A stretch of DNA of 64,000 nucleotides from Poindextera sp036494815 (GTDB lineage Bacteria > Pseudomonadota > Alphaproteobacteria > Caulobacterales > Caulobacteraceae): assembly GCA_036494815.1 (NCBI GenBank), contig DASXNV010000035.1, positions 1-64,000 of the forward strand, read 5' to 3'. The notes under the pieces were generated by a model that searched no databases, had not been told where the DNA came from, and worked only from the letters and a program-made list of their open reading frames with translations. Within the stretch, counting starts at the first letter, position 1, and every line of letters starts with the position of its first letter. Positions 9,134 to 18,714 of this stretch are shown piece after piece. Made by a program: the position numbers and the translations under genes.

Positions 9134-9622
9134 CCTCTCCTAAAACAGGGGAGACCCTCGCCGGTCTACATCGCCCGCTATGGCATGCCGATGACGCCGG
9201 ATGAGCTGACCAGCCACGCCTGCATTGGATACAGCCTGGCCGCCGACTCCGAGCTTTGGAACCTGCAAGACGCCGAGGGCCGGCCGCATGCGGCGCGGAT
9301 CAATGCGGTCATGCGTTCGAACGATGGCGACACCCGCCGGGCCGCGGCGCTGGCCGGCCTCGGGGTTATCTGGCAACCGACCTTCCTCGTCGGCGAGGAT
9401 CTGCGCGAGGGGCGGCTCCTCCCGGTCCTGCCGGGTTTGGAGATTGAGGTCATGGCGGTCTTTCCCAGCCGGCGTCACCTCAGCGCCAAGGTGCGCGTGA
9501 TGGTGGACTTCCTCGCCGAAGCCTTCCGAGGCGTTCCTGCCTGGGACCGAGGTATGCCCGGGTTGGGCGACGAGCCGCGGCATTGGGAATCAACGACAAT
9601 CGCTCCTACGCATTATCGCTGA
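9134..9622 (+). pseudogene. LysR-type regulator remnant (C-terminal half only)
   Basis: The frame opens after a TGA at 9131 and encodes SPVYIARYGMPMTPDEL, then a typical LysR effector-domain ending (GDTRRAAALAGLGVIWQP, then LSAKVRVMVDFLAEAF). The first ~170 residues expected of a LysR protein, including the helix-turn-helix, are absent, and I see no trace of them in 8916-9133. The first ATG in frame is 9185, with no ribosome site. It runs convergently into the efflux operon and overlaps the RND stop by 17 bp. Best read as a 5'-truncated relic. Confidence 0.7.
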
Positions 9623-12600
9623 CCAGGGTTTCCTCCCCCTCACGAATTGGCGCGTCGTCGCCGGGCGCCATGGGCGTGACCAGCTTGGCGAACTTGGGCG
9701 ATAGCCAGCGCTCAAGATCATCGATGATCTCGTAAACCACGGGCACCAGCACCAGCGACAGCACGGTGGACGAGATCAGGCCGCCGATCACGGCGATGGC
9801 CATGGGCTGGCGGAACTCCGAGCCCTGCCCCAACCCCAACGCCGTTGGCAGCATGCCCGCAGCCATAGCCATCGTGGTCATGATGATCGGCCGTGCGCGC
9901 TCGCGGCAGGCGTTCATCAGCGCCTTTGTGCGCGGTTGGCCCGCCCGCTCATCCTCAATGGCGAACTCCACCAGCAAGATGGAGTTCTTCGCCGCCAAAC
10001 CCATCAGCATCAGGAAGCCAATCATCGAGGGCATGTCGAGCTCCATCCGCCCAACCAAAAGGCCGATGACAGCGCCGATCAGGCAGAGCGGCAGGGCCGC
10101 CAGAATGATGACGGGCTTGAAGAAGCTGCGGAACAGCAACACGAGCACGCCGTAGATGAGCCCGATCCCGGAAAGGAGCGCCATGACCATGCCGCCGATC
10201 AGCTCGGTCAACGCTTCGGCGTCGCCGACGCGGGCTGGCTTCACCGTTGGCGGCAGGTGCTTCATCACCGGCAAGTTGTTGATTGCGACTAGCGCGGTCC
10301 CGAGCACGACGCCGTTCAAGTCGGCCTCGACGATAGCTTCGCGTTCGCGCTGATAGCGGACGATCTTGGCCGGGCCGGCCTCGAATGTAATGTCGGCTAC
10401 GGTGGAAAGCGGCGTGAAATGGCCCGATGCGGTAGGCACCCGCAGCCGATTGATGGTGTCGAGGTCGTAACGCTGATCCTCCGACAGGCGCACGCGTATG
10501 GGGACGCGGCGTTTGCCTTCGGAATACTTGGCCACATTGGCGTCGATGTCGCCGATGGTGGCCACGCGTAGGACATCAGCGAGGACCTGGGCGTTGACGC
10601 CCAAGCGGGCCGCCTCATCGGGTTTCGGCCGGACCTGCAGCTCCTTGCCCGCAGGTGGGGGCGAGGGGCGGATGTCGGAGATCATCGGCAAGGACCGCAT
10701 CTCTTTCTCAAGTTCCACCTGGGCGCTGTTGAGCGCGACCGCGTCCTCGCTCGCGAGCACGATGTTGACGTCGGCGGCGCCGAACGAGCCCTGGTTTGTG
10801 ATGCGCATGTCCGGGATCTGGCGCAGCATCGGACGGATCAGCTTCTTGAAGCCGTCCGTGGTGTGGCTGCGACGCTCCTTCAGCACCACGTTGATGGTCC
10901 CGTCGCGCAAGTCCGAGCCACCCGCGGAACCGAAGCCTGAACCGCCCGAGGACGAGCCGGTCTGGGCGAAGACGGTGGCCACATCCGGATACTGCAGTAG
11001 ACGCGCGGTCACCTCGCGCACGGCGCGGTCCATGCCGTCGCGGCTAACCCCGGGCGGGCCTTCCATCTGCAAGTAGAAGTGGCCGCTATCGCCGACCGGT
11101 TGAAATCCGACGGGAACGAAGCTCGCCAGGAATATGGCGGCGAGAAACACCAGGCCCCCGAGGGCGGCCGAAATCCATTTATGGCGCAGCGCCCAGCCCA
11201 GCGCCTTCCCGTAGAAGCCGCCAAGTGGCTGCGGCGGCTTGGCGTCATGATTGGCCTTGAGAAAGAAGGCGGCCATGGGCGGCGTGGCGAAGCGAGCCAC
11301 CAGGAGGGAGAACAGCACCGCCACCGAGACGGTCAAACCGAATTCCTTGAAATACTGGCCAGCAATGCCTGGCATGAAAGAAACCGGCAGAAAGACCGCG
11401 ATGATGGTCGAGGTCGTGGCGAGGACTGCAAGGCCAATGGAGTCCGCGCCGATAAGTGACGCGCGATACGGTGTCTGACCGGCCTCCACCCGCTTCTGGA
11501 TGTTCTCGACCTCCACGATCGCGTCGTCGACCAGGATGCCGATGACCAGGGTCAAGGCGAGTAAGGTGATCACGTTCAGGCTGAACCCGAGCAGCAGCAT
11601 GACGGCGAAGGCCGGGATCAGAGATAGCGGCATGGCCAAGGCGGTGATCGCCGTGGCGCGCCACTCCTTGAGGAAGAGGAACACCACCAGCGCAGCCAAC
11701 GCCATGCCTTCCAGCAGCACATGCTCGGTGGCCTCAAAGCTGTTGCGCGTCTCGTCGACCGTTGAAATCACCTTGGTGACCGTGATTTCCGGGTGGTCGT
11801 GGGTCAGCTTATCGACCGCCTTCTGGACCCGCTCCTCGACATCGACATCGGATGAATTGCTGGTCTTCTTGACCTGGAAGGCGACGGCAGGCCGGCCGTT
11901 CAGGCGAGCAAAGCCGCGCTGTTCGGCCTCGCCGTCTCCCACCTCCGCCACATCGGACAGGCGCACAAAGTGACCGGCGACGGGAATCTGGGTGTCGCGA
12001 AGTCGGGCGATCGTTGGGGCCGAGCCCAAGACACGGACGGTCTGCTCCTGGCCGCCCACATCGGCGCGCCCACCCGGCTCGTCGGTATTGTATTGGCGGA
12101 TGGCGTCGTTGATCTGCGGCGCCGTCACTTCGAAGGCCGCCATCTTGTCAGGGTCTAGGATGACGTTGATTTCGCGGTCAGAACCGCCGACACGCGTGAC
12201 TTGGGCGACGCCCTTTTCCGCCTGTAAGGCCCGGGCGATGGTGTCGTCGATAAACCACGACAGATCCACACCCGACATGGTCTGGGACGAGACGGCGTAG
12301 GTCAGGATCGGCGCGGAATCCACGTCCAATCGCTGCACCTGTGGTGGGTCGATCGTCGTCGGCAGCTGAGGCCGGACATGGTCGATGGCCGTGCGGACGT
12401 CATCCGTCGCCTTTTGCATGTCGGCGCCAATCTCGAATTCGATCATGGTCGAGGAGGCGCCGAGAGTTGCGGTGGTCTGGACGTGCTTGACGCTCTGGAT
12501 GCTGGCGATGGCGTTTTCCACCGGCCGGCTGATCTGATCCTCAACCTCGGAGGGCGCGGCGCCGTTTTGCGTCACCGTCACCATCACTGCAGGGAAAGTG

Positions 12601-12725
12601 ACGTTGGGAAAACGCTTCACCAGCAGCTTTGGATAGGAGACCAGGCCGGCGATGATCAGCGCAATAAAGATCAGGGCGACCACGACCGGGTTTCGGATCG
12701 CCCAGGCGGAAGGGCGGAACCTCAT
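9606..12725 (-). CDS. RND efflux transporter, HAE1 family inner-membrane pump
   Basis: 1039 residues, the normal length for a hydrophobe/amphiphile RND pump. TM1 is at residues ~12-30 (NPVVVALIFIALIIAGLVS), followed by the first porter loop. TM4 holds the proton-relay pair in GILVDDAIVEVENI, and the second large periplasmic loop includes a Gly/Ser-rich patch. The start ATG overlaps the adaptor's TGA (ATGA at 12722-12725), so translation is coupled. It is the third gene of an outer-membrane factor / adaptor / pump operon and would drive proton-dependent export of toxic hydrophobic compounds across the envelope. The substrate is unknown. Confidence 0.95.
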   Translation of the reverse strand: MRFRPSAWAIRNPVVVALIFIALIIAGLVSYPKLLVKRFPNVTFPAVMVTVTQNGAAPSEVEDQISRPVENAIASIQSVKHVQTTATLGASSTMIEFEIGADMQKATDDVRTAIDHVRPQLPTTIDPPQVQRLDVDSAPILTYAVSSQTMSGVDLSWFIDDTIARALQAEKGVAQVTRVGGSDREINVILDPDKMAAFEVTAPQINDAIRQYNTDEPGGRADVGGQEQTVRVLGSAPTIARLRDTQIPVAGHFVRLSDVAEVGDGEAEQRGFARLNGRPAVAFQVKKTSNSSDVDVEERVQKAVDKLTHDHPEITVTKVISTVDETRNSFEATEHVLLEGMALAALVVFLFLKEWRATAITALAMPLSLIPAFAVMLLLGFSLNVITLLALTLVIGILVDDAIVEVENIQKRVEAGQTPYRASLIGADSIGLAVLATTSTIIAVFLPVSFMPGIAGQYFKEFGLTVSVAVLFSLLVARFATPPMAAFFLKANHDAKPPQPLGGFYGKALGWALRHKWISAALGGLVFLAAIFLASFVPVGFQPVGDSGHFYLQMEGPPGVSRDGMDRAVREVTARLLQYPDVATVFAQTGSSSGGSGFGSAGGSDLRDGTINVVLKERRSHTTDGFKKLIRPMLRQIPDMRITNQGSFGAADVNIVLASEDAVALNSAQVELEKEMRSLPMISDIRPSPPPAGKELQVRPKPDEAARLGVNAQVLADVLRVATIGDIDANVAKYSEGKRRVPIRVRLSEDQRYDLDTINRLRVPTASGHFTPLSTVADITFEAGPAKIVRYQREREAIVEADLNGVVLGTALVAINNLPVMKHLPPTVKPARVGDAEALTELIGGMVMALLSGIGLIYGVLVLLFRSFFKPVIILAALPLCLIGAVIGLLVGRMELDMPSMIGFLMLMGLAAKNSILLVEFAIEDERAGQPRTKALMNACRERARPIIMTTMAMAAGMLPTALGLGQGSEFRQPMAIAVIGGLISSTVLSLVLVPVVYEIIDDLERWLSPKFAKLVTPMAPGDDAPIREGEETLVSDNA

Positions 12726-13846
12726 TGGCCGGCCGCTTTGCTGTTGGTGGCCGTGATCGCCTGCCCCACGGGTGTGACCTTGTCGCCGTCAAGCAGGAAC
12801 TCGCCGCCGCCCAGCGCCACACGGGCGCCGACCGGCGGGCCCAGGGTGAGTTCCACGTAGCCCTGCGACCGGCGGCCGGTCTTTATGACCACCGGATGCA
12901 CCCGGTTGTCCGAGCCGACCACCATGACGTAGCCGCCGTTGTCGTCGAAATGCACGGCGGACTCCGGCGCGACTTTGGCGTTGGAGCCGTTGGCCTGGAA
13001 GGTCACCGTCGCGAAGCCGCCGGGGCGCAAGTCCGAGCGGACCGGCAGCGCGATACGCGCATGTCCGATCCCGGTCTGGGTGTCCACTCGCGGAGAGATG
13101 AAGCGCACCTGGCCGCCTACGATCTCGCCTGATGGCAAGGTGACCCGGGCAGGATCGCCGACCTTCACCTGGGCGAGATTGGCTTCGGGCACCTCCGCGT
13201 CCATCTCCACCAGGCTATTACGGGCGATGCGGTAGAGGGTGGCGCCTGGGGCCGAGGTGTCCCCCGGCCGCGCCGTCCGCTCAAGCACCCGGCCGGCGAC
13301 CGGGGCGCGGATCACCATGCGGGTTTCGCGGGTCTTCAGGTCGCTTAGCCCGGCCTTGGCTACCGCCACCGCGGCGTCGGCCGACTTAGCGGCCAGACGC
13401 CGCTCGATGATGGCCTCCTGAGACAAGACGCCCTTGTCATCCAACCCCTTGACCCGCTCGGCCTCGGATGCGGAGCGTTCGGCGACGACCTCCTGCTGCT
13501 GCACGGTGGCGGCCTGCTGGGCGATCTGCGCCTGCAGGAGCGTGTCGTCGAGGCGCGCCAAGGGCTGACCCTTTTCGACGTAGTCGCCCTCATCGACCAT
13601 CACCTGGGCGATGCGATATCCGGACAGCTCCGAGGCCACCCCGGCCTCCTCACGCGCGACGAGAACGCCGGACGCAGTCAGGCCCTGGGACAGCGAGCGT
13701 TCGGCGATTGGCGTCACCGTAACCGTCAGCGGCTGCTCGCCGGTTGGCCGCTGCGTCGCCTCGACACGCTTGCCACAGGCGGCCAGTGTCAGTCCGGCCA
13801 TGACGGTCGCAATGATTATTGGCGCTACGCGCAATATGGCGGTCAT
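12722..13846 (-). CDS. RND efflux periplasmic adaptor (HlyD/MFP family)
   Basis: 374 residues with a lipoprotein-type signal ending LTLAAC, so it is probably anchored to the periplasmic face of the inner membrane. The biotinyl-lipoyl half-motifs (GYRIAQVMVDEGDYVEKGQPLARLD and TRMVIRAPVAGRVLERTARPGD) flank an alpha-hairpin at ~105-165. Beta-barrel and membrane-proximal domains follow. It links the RND pump to the outer-membrane channel. The start ATG overlaps the stop of the outer-membrane factor by ATGA (13843-13846), and its own stop overlaps the pump start, a tightly coupled operon. Confidence 0.95.
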   Translation of the reverse strand: MTAILRVAPIIIATVMAGLTLAACGKRVEATQRPTGEQPLTVTVTPIAERSLSQGLTASGVLVAREEAGVASELSGYRIAQVMVDEGDYVEKGQPLARLDDTLLQAQIAQQAATVQQQEVVAERSASEAERVKGLDDKGVLSQEAIIERRLAAKSADAAVAVAKAGLSDLKTRETRMVIRAPVAGRVLERTARPGDTSAPGATLYRIARNSLVEMDAEVPEANLAQVKVGDPARVTLPSGEIVGGQVRFISPRVDTQTGIGHARIALPVRSDLRPGGFATVTFQANGSNAKVAPESAVHFDDNGGYVMVVGSDNRVHPVVIKTGRRSQGYVELTLGPPVGARVALGGGEFLLDGDKVTPVGQAITATNSKAAGQ

Positions 13847-15348
13847 GGTTTCATCCCGTTAGCTCGCGCGTCGGCTTGACCGGCGTCCATGGCCGGCCAG
13901 CCGCCGCCCAGAGCCTTGAAGGTAGACACCGCATCCACCAGCGCTGCGGTGGTGGCCGTTGTGTAGGTGGTGCGCGTGGTGCGCCATCCCTGCTCGGCCT
14001 GGACCAGGGTGGTCAGGTCGGTCAGTCCGAGATCGTAGCCCTCGCGCGCAGCGTCATAGGCGAAGCGCGACTTGGCCGTGGCCTTCGCGAGCAATCCCAC
14101 TCGCACCTCATCCGCCTCGAGGGTGACGAGGCTCTTTTCAGCGTCGCCATACGCGGTCTGCACCGCTTTCTCGTAGGTGGCCGCCGCCTGGTCGCCGCGC
14201 GCGCCTTGCGCCCTGATCTCTTCCAGTAGCTTAGGCGCCGACAGAAAGGGGACAGTGACGCCGACGCCCGCGGCGCTGTTCTGGGTGATCGTGGTGTAGC
14301 CTGGCTGAACCTGGCGCATGTACTGATAGGAGGGCTGCAGTGTGAAGGTGGGCAGCAGGGCGAGTTTGTCGAGTTTCAGCCGCCCGGCCGCCGAGCGGAG
14401 ATTGGCCTCGGCCTCACGAACGTCGGGACGGCGGACAAGCAACTCACCAGGCGCTGTCGTCGGTGCGGCGGGCGGCGGCGCGGCCCTGGCCTCTATCGGC
14501 AGGCTGGTCGAAGGATCGCCGCCGCGCCCGATAAGCACCAGAAGCGCCCTCTGCTGGGCCTTCAATAGCGCTTCTGACTGCGCCACCTGCGCGTCGCCGG
14601 ACAGAGCGTCGGCCTCCAGCCGCGAAGCGTCGGCCGAAGTCGCCAGGCCACGGTCGGCCTTGGACTTGCCCACCATAAAGAGCTCACGCGCAATCCGCAC
14701 ATTCTCCCGAGCGTCCTCTAACTGGATCGCCGCGCCTCGCGCCTGGAACAGGGCTGTGGCGACGCTGGCGGCCAGGCTCATCCGCGTCGCCTCGTAGTCG
14801 AAGCGTTGCGCGGCGAGGTCGTTCTTGGCGGCGCGGATGGCGGTGATGTCGCGACCGAACACATCCAGTTCCCAGGTCACGTCCACCCCCCCGCTATAGG
14901 CCTGGTTGCTGCCGGCCCCGGAGAAGGAGCCGAGGAACTGGGTTATCTGCGGATCGCTGACGTTTTTATATTGGGTGGCGACGTATTCGGTGTTGGCCTT
15001 GCCAGTGATATCGCCTTGCGGAAGCAGACCGACCACGTCCTTGCGATAGGTGGCGCGCGCTTCCCTCAGCCGACCAAGCGCGCTCTTGGCGTCGGGGCTC
15101 GCGGCCAAGGCTTGATCGATCAGCTGGGTGAGTTGGGCATCGTCAAACAGATCCCACCACCGATCCAACGCCTGCGCCGAAAGCCTATGGGCGCCAGGCA
15201 ATTCTCCAGCTTCGTAGGCGGCGGGAAGCTTCACTTCCGGTTTTGAGATATCCGTGTTCAACGCACAGCCCGACAGCAGTGCGAAGACAAGTGGCGCCCC
15301 TGCGCCCCGGCGAATCCTCGACGCACGCCGAATCCGGTGCGCTCTCAC
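13843..15348 (-). CDS. RND efflux outer-membrane factor, NodT family lipoprotein
   Basis: A TolC-like outer-membrane channel with two OEP repeats. From GTG at 15348 the protein is ~501 residues with a compact lipoprotein signal, APLVFALLSGC, and the lipidated Cys at position 28. The longer frame from ATG 15459 (538 residues) puts that Cys at 65 behind an Arg-rich leader that looks unlike a signal peptide, so I prefer the shorter start, although neither has a strong ribosome site. WWDLFDDAQLTQLIDQAL and TWELDVFGRD are typical of the family. It is the first gene of the efflux operon, facing the divergent TetR gene. Confidence 0.88.
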   Translation of the reverse strand: MRAHRIRRASRIRRGAGAPLVFALLSGCALNTDISKPEVKLPAAYEAGELPGAHRLSAQALDRWWDLFDDAQLTQLIDQALAASPDAKSALGRLREARATYRKDVVGLLPQGDITGKANTEYVATQYKNVSDPQITQFLGSFSGAGSNQAYSGGVDVTWELDVFGRDITAIRAAKNDLAAQRFDYEATRMSLAASVATALFQARGAAIQLEDARENVRIARELFMVGKSKADRGLATSADASRLEADALSGDAQVAQSEALLKAQQRALLVLIGRGGDPSTSLPIEARAAPPPAAPTTAPGELLVRRPDVREAEANLRSAAGRLKLDKLALLPTFTLQPSYQYMRQVQPGYTTITQNSAAGVGVTVPFLSAPKLLEEIRAQGARGDQAAATYEKAVQTAYGDAEKSLVTLEADEVRVGLLAKATAKSRFAYDAAREGYDLGLTDLTTLVQAEQGWRTTRTTYTTATTAALVDAVSTFKALGGGWPAMDAGQADARANGMKP

Positions 15349-15499
15349 GCCCTCACGCCGGAGTTGGCGCCCGACGTCATCGAGATTCACGGCCACCGGA
15401 GGACGCTCGCCAGGGCGCCGGTGGAGCACGCCCTTCGCATCGCGGTTGGTCGTCGCCATTGTAACGCGCCTAGTGTTGCATCTCTTCGGAGTGTGACAT

Positions 15500-15517
15500 A
15501 TCTTCCATTCGGAAGAT
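15500..15517. promoter_or_regulatory. operator between efflux operon and TetR gene
   Basis: ATCTTCC-ATTC-GGAAGAT is a perfect 7-bp inverted repeat in the divergent promoter region, 42 bp before the TetR start at 15559 and upstream of the efflux operon. Size and placement fit a TetR dimer site that would repress both directions. Confidence 0.6.
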
Positions 15518-15558
15518 GTCTGTCAATTGGAAAATATTTGCTATCCGAGGGAGGAGTC

Positions 15559-16347
15559 GTGGATCCAACTAGCCAAGCGCCACCCCGCCGGCGCCCCGCC
15601 GAAGGCGGCTACGCCCGTGGCGAAGAAACCCGAGGCAAGATCATCGAAGCCGCCTTCCTCGTGTTTGCAGAAGAGGGCTACGTGAGCGCTTCAACCCGCC
15701 GCATAGCGGCCGAGGCCGGTGTCACCCCTCCGGCTTTGCAGTATCACTTTGACAGCAAGGAAGGCCTGCATCGCGCCTGCGGCCAGGCGATCGCCGATCG
15801 GATTCATGAACAGCTCGAGCCACAACTTGCCGAAGCCCATGAGGCCTTGTCGCAAGGCGACCGACAGCGGCGGGTTGACGCGCTTTACGGCGTTTTGGCG
15901 CGGAGTGCTGAACTCGCCATGGCGAAGTCCGATACAGATCGCCTGACCCGCTTTATGAACCGCTGCCAGGCCGACGACGTTGGGCCGGCTTTCGATGTCG
16001 TCCAGCAAGAGGTCGGTCGGCCGTTCGCGCAGGTGTCGACGGCATTACTGGCCAGCGTGCTTGGCCTTGATCCTGGCGGAACCGAAGCGCGCCTTCGCAG
16101 CGCCTTCATTCTCAGCCAACTGTCCATCCTTCATACAAATCGCGAGGGCACCCTGCTCGCTTTGGGATGGGATGATTTCGGCGAAGAACAGCAGGCTGTC
16201 GTACGGAGGATCCTCCGCGACAACATTGAGCGCTTAGTCGCCAAGGCGGGGGCCGTCGATGTCGCTGACGCTGGCGGCTTCGAGGCTCACCAGATCCAAT
16301 CCGAGCTCTCAGACACGGCCCCTTCCCCGTCCGTGGAGGGCGACTGA
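15559..16347 (+). CDS. TetR family regulator (CerR-like), probable efflux repressor
   Basis: 262 residues from GTG at 15559, which follows GAGGGAGGAG; longer in-frame starts would run through the operator and lack a ribosome site. The HTH at about residues 20-65 contains TRGKIIEAAFLVFAEEGYVSAS, then AAEAGVTPPALQYHFDSKEGL. The C-terminal domain (RMNRCQADDVGP-type region, then LSQLSILHTNREG) resembles the CerR/DUF1956 ligand-binding domain. It is divergent from the RND operon with an inverted repeat between them, so it most likely represses the pump until an exported compound binds. Confidence 0.9.
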   Translation: MDPTSQAPPRRRPAEGGYARGEETRGKIIEAAFLVFAEEGYVSASTRRIAAEAGVTPPALQYHFDSKEGLHRACGQAIADRIHEQLEPQLAEAHEALSQGDRQRRVDALYGVLARSAELAMAKSDTDRLTRFMNRCQADDVGPAFDVVQQEVGRPFAQVSTALLASVLGLDPGGTEARLRSAFILSQLSILHTNREGTLLALGWDDFGEEQQAVVRRILRDNIERLVAKAGAVDVADAGGFEAHQIQSELSDTAPSPSVEGD

Positions 16348-16408
16348 CACGTCAGTTTTTGGAGAGCCTCAATTGTTTCCGTACAGGAAGCGGCCGCTCG
16401 CCGGTGTT

Positions 16409-16957
16409 TCAGGCCGCAAGGGCGGCCTCGATGGCGCCGACGAGTTCTGAGTCGTCCGGCGCCATGGTCGGGGCGAACCGAGCGATCACCGCGCCATCCC
16501 TGCCGATCAGGAATTTTTCAAAGTTCCAAAGCACTTCGGGCTCGGGGTTGGGGGTCATGCCATAGCCCCTCAGTCGCTCTCGGAAGCCTTCGGCGTCGCC
16601 CCGTGAGGTTGGCGCGGCGGCGGTGAGCGCTGCGTATAGCGGATGCTTCTGCGGACCCACGACGCTCACCTTTGCGAACATCGGAAAATCCACTGCGAAG
16701 TTCGTCGTGCAGAAATTGGCGATCTCCTCATTCGTCCCAGGTTCCTGCGCGCCGAAGTCGTTGGCTGGAAATCCGAGCACCACAAGCCCGTTGTCGCGGT
16801 AGGCCCGGTAGAGCGCTTCAAGGCCTTCATACTGGGGGGTCAGACCGCATTTGGAAGCGACGTTGACCACAAGGATCACTTTGCCCGCGTAGTCGCTGAG
16901 CGAGGCGTCCTCTTCACGGATCGATTTGAGCGGGATATCGGCGAGCGGGGTGGTCAT
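16409..16957 (-). CDS. glutathione peroxidase family protein
   Basis: 182 residues, normal for bacterial Cys-type GPx. The peroxidatic Cys37 is in NVASKCGLTPQ, Gln71 in GFPANDFGAQEPG, and Trp144-Asn145 in EVLWNFEKF, giving the complete catalytic tetrad. It reduces hydrogen peroxide or lipid hydroperoxides in the cytoplasm with thioredoxin or glutathione as donor. GGAAG lies 8 bp before the ATG. A tandem 10-bp repeat lies just upstream in the leader. Placed between the efflux regulator and an MFS pump, it fits a solvent/oxidative-stress block. Confidence 0.93.
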   Translation of the reverse strand: MTTPLADIPLKSIREEDASLSDYAGKVILVVNVASKCGLTPQYEGLEALYRAYRDNGLVVLGFPANDFGAQEPGTNEEIANFCTTNFAVDFPMFAKVSVVGPQKHPLYAALTAAAPTSRGDAEGFRERLRGYGMTPNPEPEVLWNFEKFLIGRDGAVIARFAPTMAPDDSELVGAIEAALAA

Positions 16958-16972
16958 GACGGAGCTTCCTAC

Positions 16973-16994
16973 GAGGTTATTGTTGAGGTTATTG
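16973..16994. repeat. tandem 10-bp direct repeat in the gpx leader
   Basis: GAGGTTATTG occurs twice with a TT spacer (period 12 bp), 16 bp upstream of the glutathione peroxidase start. It may be a regulator site or a slipped duplication. Confidence 0.5.
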
Positions 16995-17073
16995 GCGCTG
17001 ATGGCTGCTCGGCAAGGGAAACCTGGCCCCCACTCTGCTTGACTCAGATTTCGAAGCGCAAGAGGCCAGTCCG

Positions 17074-18714
17074 CTAGTGCTCCTGTTTCGCCAGCTTGTC
17101 TGAACGCGAGCGCATCGGCAGGGCTGGAATGAAGGCCATGATCAGGACGGCTAGGCCCAGCCCGACCAGCGCGATCCAGAAGATGTTGATCATCGCCGCG
17201 GCGAAGCTTTCACCCGTCGCCCGGATCATCTCCGGAGAGCGCGCTTCGGCCGAGCCCTGGCCGGCGCCCGATGCACGCGACAGGGCCATAGCCTGAAGCC
17301 GGCTGATATCGATTGTCTGATGCACGCCGGCTGGCTCCCTTGGCGCCCTCTTGGCGAGCTCAGCGCCCAGGTCGTGCGTGAGCAGGGCGCCGAACAGGGC
17401 CACGCCGATGGTCGAGCCAATTTGCCTGAAAAACATGCCGCTGGAGGTTGCAACGCCCATCCGGTGCGGCGGCACAGCGTTCTGTACGGCGAGACTGAAC
17501 AGGCTCTGGGCCGGGCCTAGGCCCACCCCGACGATCAATAGCCGCCAACCCAGCCCGAACAGGGTCGTGCCGGGACCGATCAGCGTGAGCAAAAAGACCC
17601 CGGCCATGAGGATCAAGCCGCCCCCAAGCATGAAGGGCTTGTAGCGGCCGGTGCGCGAGACCAGCAGTCCGCTCGCCGTGCTGGATGCGATCATGCCGAT
17701 CATCAACGGCAACATGCTGAGCCCGCTGGCGGTCGCCGGCACACCCAGTCCCACCTGCATGAACAAGGGCAGGAAGGTCACCACGCCCATGAAGGCCATA
17801 CCGACGATGAAAGCCGCGCTGTTGGCGGTGGTGAAGGTGCGGTTGGCGAACAACTCCATCGGCATGATCGGCTCGCGCACCTTGGTCTCGATATAGACGA
17901 AGGCCACCAAGGACGCAGCGGCGAAGACCACGAGGCCAACGATCTGCGGCGAGCTCCACGGGTAGTCGTGGCCGCCCCAGCTCATGGCGAGCAGCAATGG
18001 CACGAAAGACAGGACGATCAGCGCCGCGCCCAAAAAATCTATCGATGCCCCACCACGATGGGTCAAACGGGGCATCTTAGCGACGATCATAAACAGCGAG
18101 AGCGCGGAAAGCGGAAGGTTCAGGTAAAAGACCCAGCGCCAGCCGGCGATGGTCTGACCGAACAGGCTCACCGTGCCATGCTCAGTGAAGAAGCCGCCGA
18201 CCACCGGGCCGACGATGCTGGCGAGGCCGAACACCGAGCCGAAGACGCCCGAGAACTTACCCCGCTCGCGCGGCTCGAAGAGATCGGCGATGATCGCAAA
18301 GGCGGTTGTGAACAGGGCGCCGCCGCCAATCCCCTGCAGCGCGCGAAACACGATCAGCTGCGCCATGCTCGTGGACAGTCCCGACAGCCAAGACCCAAGC
18401 AGAAAGACGCCGATCCCCGCCAGGAGAATGTGTTTGCGGCCAAACACATCGGACATCTTGCCCCAGATCGGCACCATCACCGTCGAGGTTAACAGATAAC
18501 CCGTCGTGACCCAGGCATAGAGGTTCAGTCCCTTCAGCTCAGCGACGATGCGCGGCATCGCCGTTGAGACGATGGTCTGGTCGAGGGCGCTGAGGGAAAA
18601 GACGATCAGCAGCGCAATCAGGGTGATGCGCCGCTCGTCGTCGGTGAAAGTCTGCGGACGCACGCCAACATTCGCTTGGGTTGGCTCATTCGGTAACAGG
18701 TTGCTGCCGCTCAC
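17074..18714 (-). CDS. MFS multidrug transporter, DHA2 (EmrB/QacA, 14-TM) family
   Basis: 546 residues with 14 predicted membrane spans. The DHA2 signature is present: LDQTIVSTAMPRIVAEL in TM1, then WVTTGYLLTSTVMVPIWGKMSDVFGRK with motif A (GKMSDVFGRK), and ALQGIGGGALFTTAFAIIADLF around TM4. It exports hydrophobic drugs or organic cations in exchange for protons. No adaptor gene is adjacent. It is downstream of, and on the same strand as, nothing obvious; the GPx gene lies 116 bp beyond its stop. A role in exporting toxic substrates is inferred from context. Confidence 0.93.
   Translation of the reverse strand: MSGSNLLPNEPTQANVGVRPQTFTDDERRITLIALLIVFSLSALDQTIVSTAMPRIVAELKGLNLYAWVTTGYLLTSTVMVPIWGKMSDVFGRKHILLAGIGVFLLGSWLSGLSTSMAQLIVFRALQGIGGGALFTTAFAIIADLFEPRERGKFSGVFGSVFGLASIVGPVVGGFFTEHGTVSLFGQTIAGWRWVFYLNLPLSALSLFMIVAKMPRLTHRGGASIDFLGAALIVLSFVPLLLAMSWGGHDYPWSSPQIVGLVVFAAASLVAFVYIETKVREPIMPMELFANRTFTTANSAAFIVGMAFMGVVTFLPLFMQVGLGVPATASGLSMLPLMIGMIASSTASGLLVSRTGRYKPFMLGGGLILMAGVFLLTLIGPGTTLFGLGWRLLIVGVGLGPAQSLFSLAVQNAVPPHRMGVATSSGMFFRQIGSTIGVALFGALLTHDLGAELAKRAPREPAGVHQTIDISRLQAMALSRASGAGQGSAEARSPEMIRATGESFAAAMINIFWIALVGLGLAVLIMAFIPALPMRSRSDKLAKQEH

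Noticed and set aside
13843..15348. NodT channel as the export route for the Gly-rich protein
   Set aside because: It is translationally coupled to an RND adaptor and pump, not to a type I ABC transporter.
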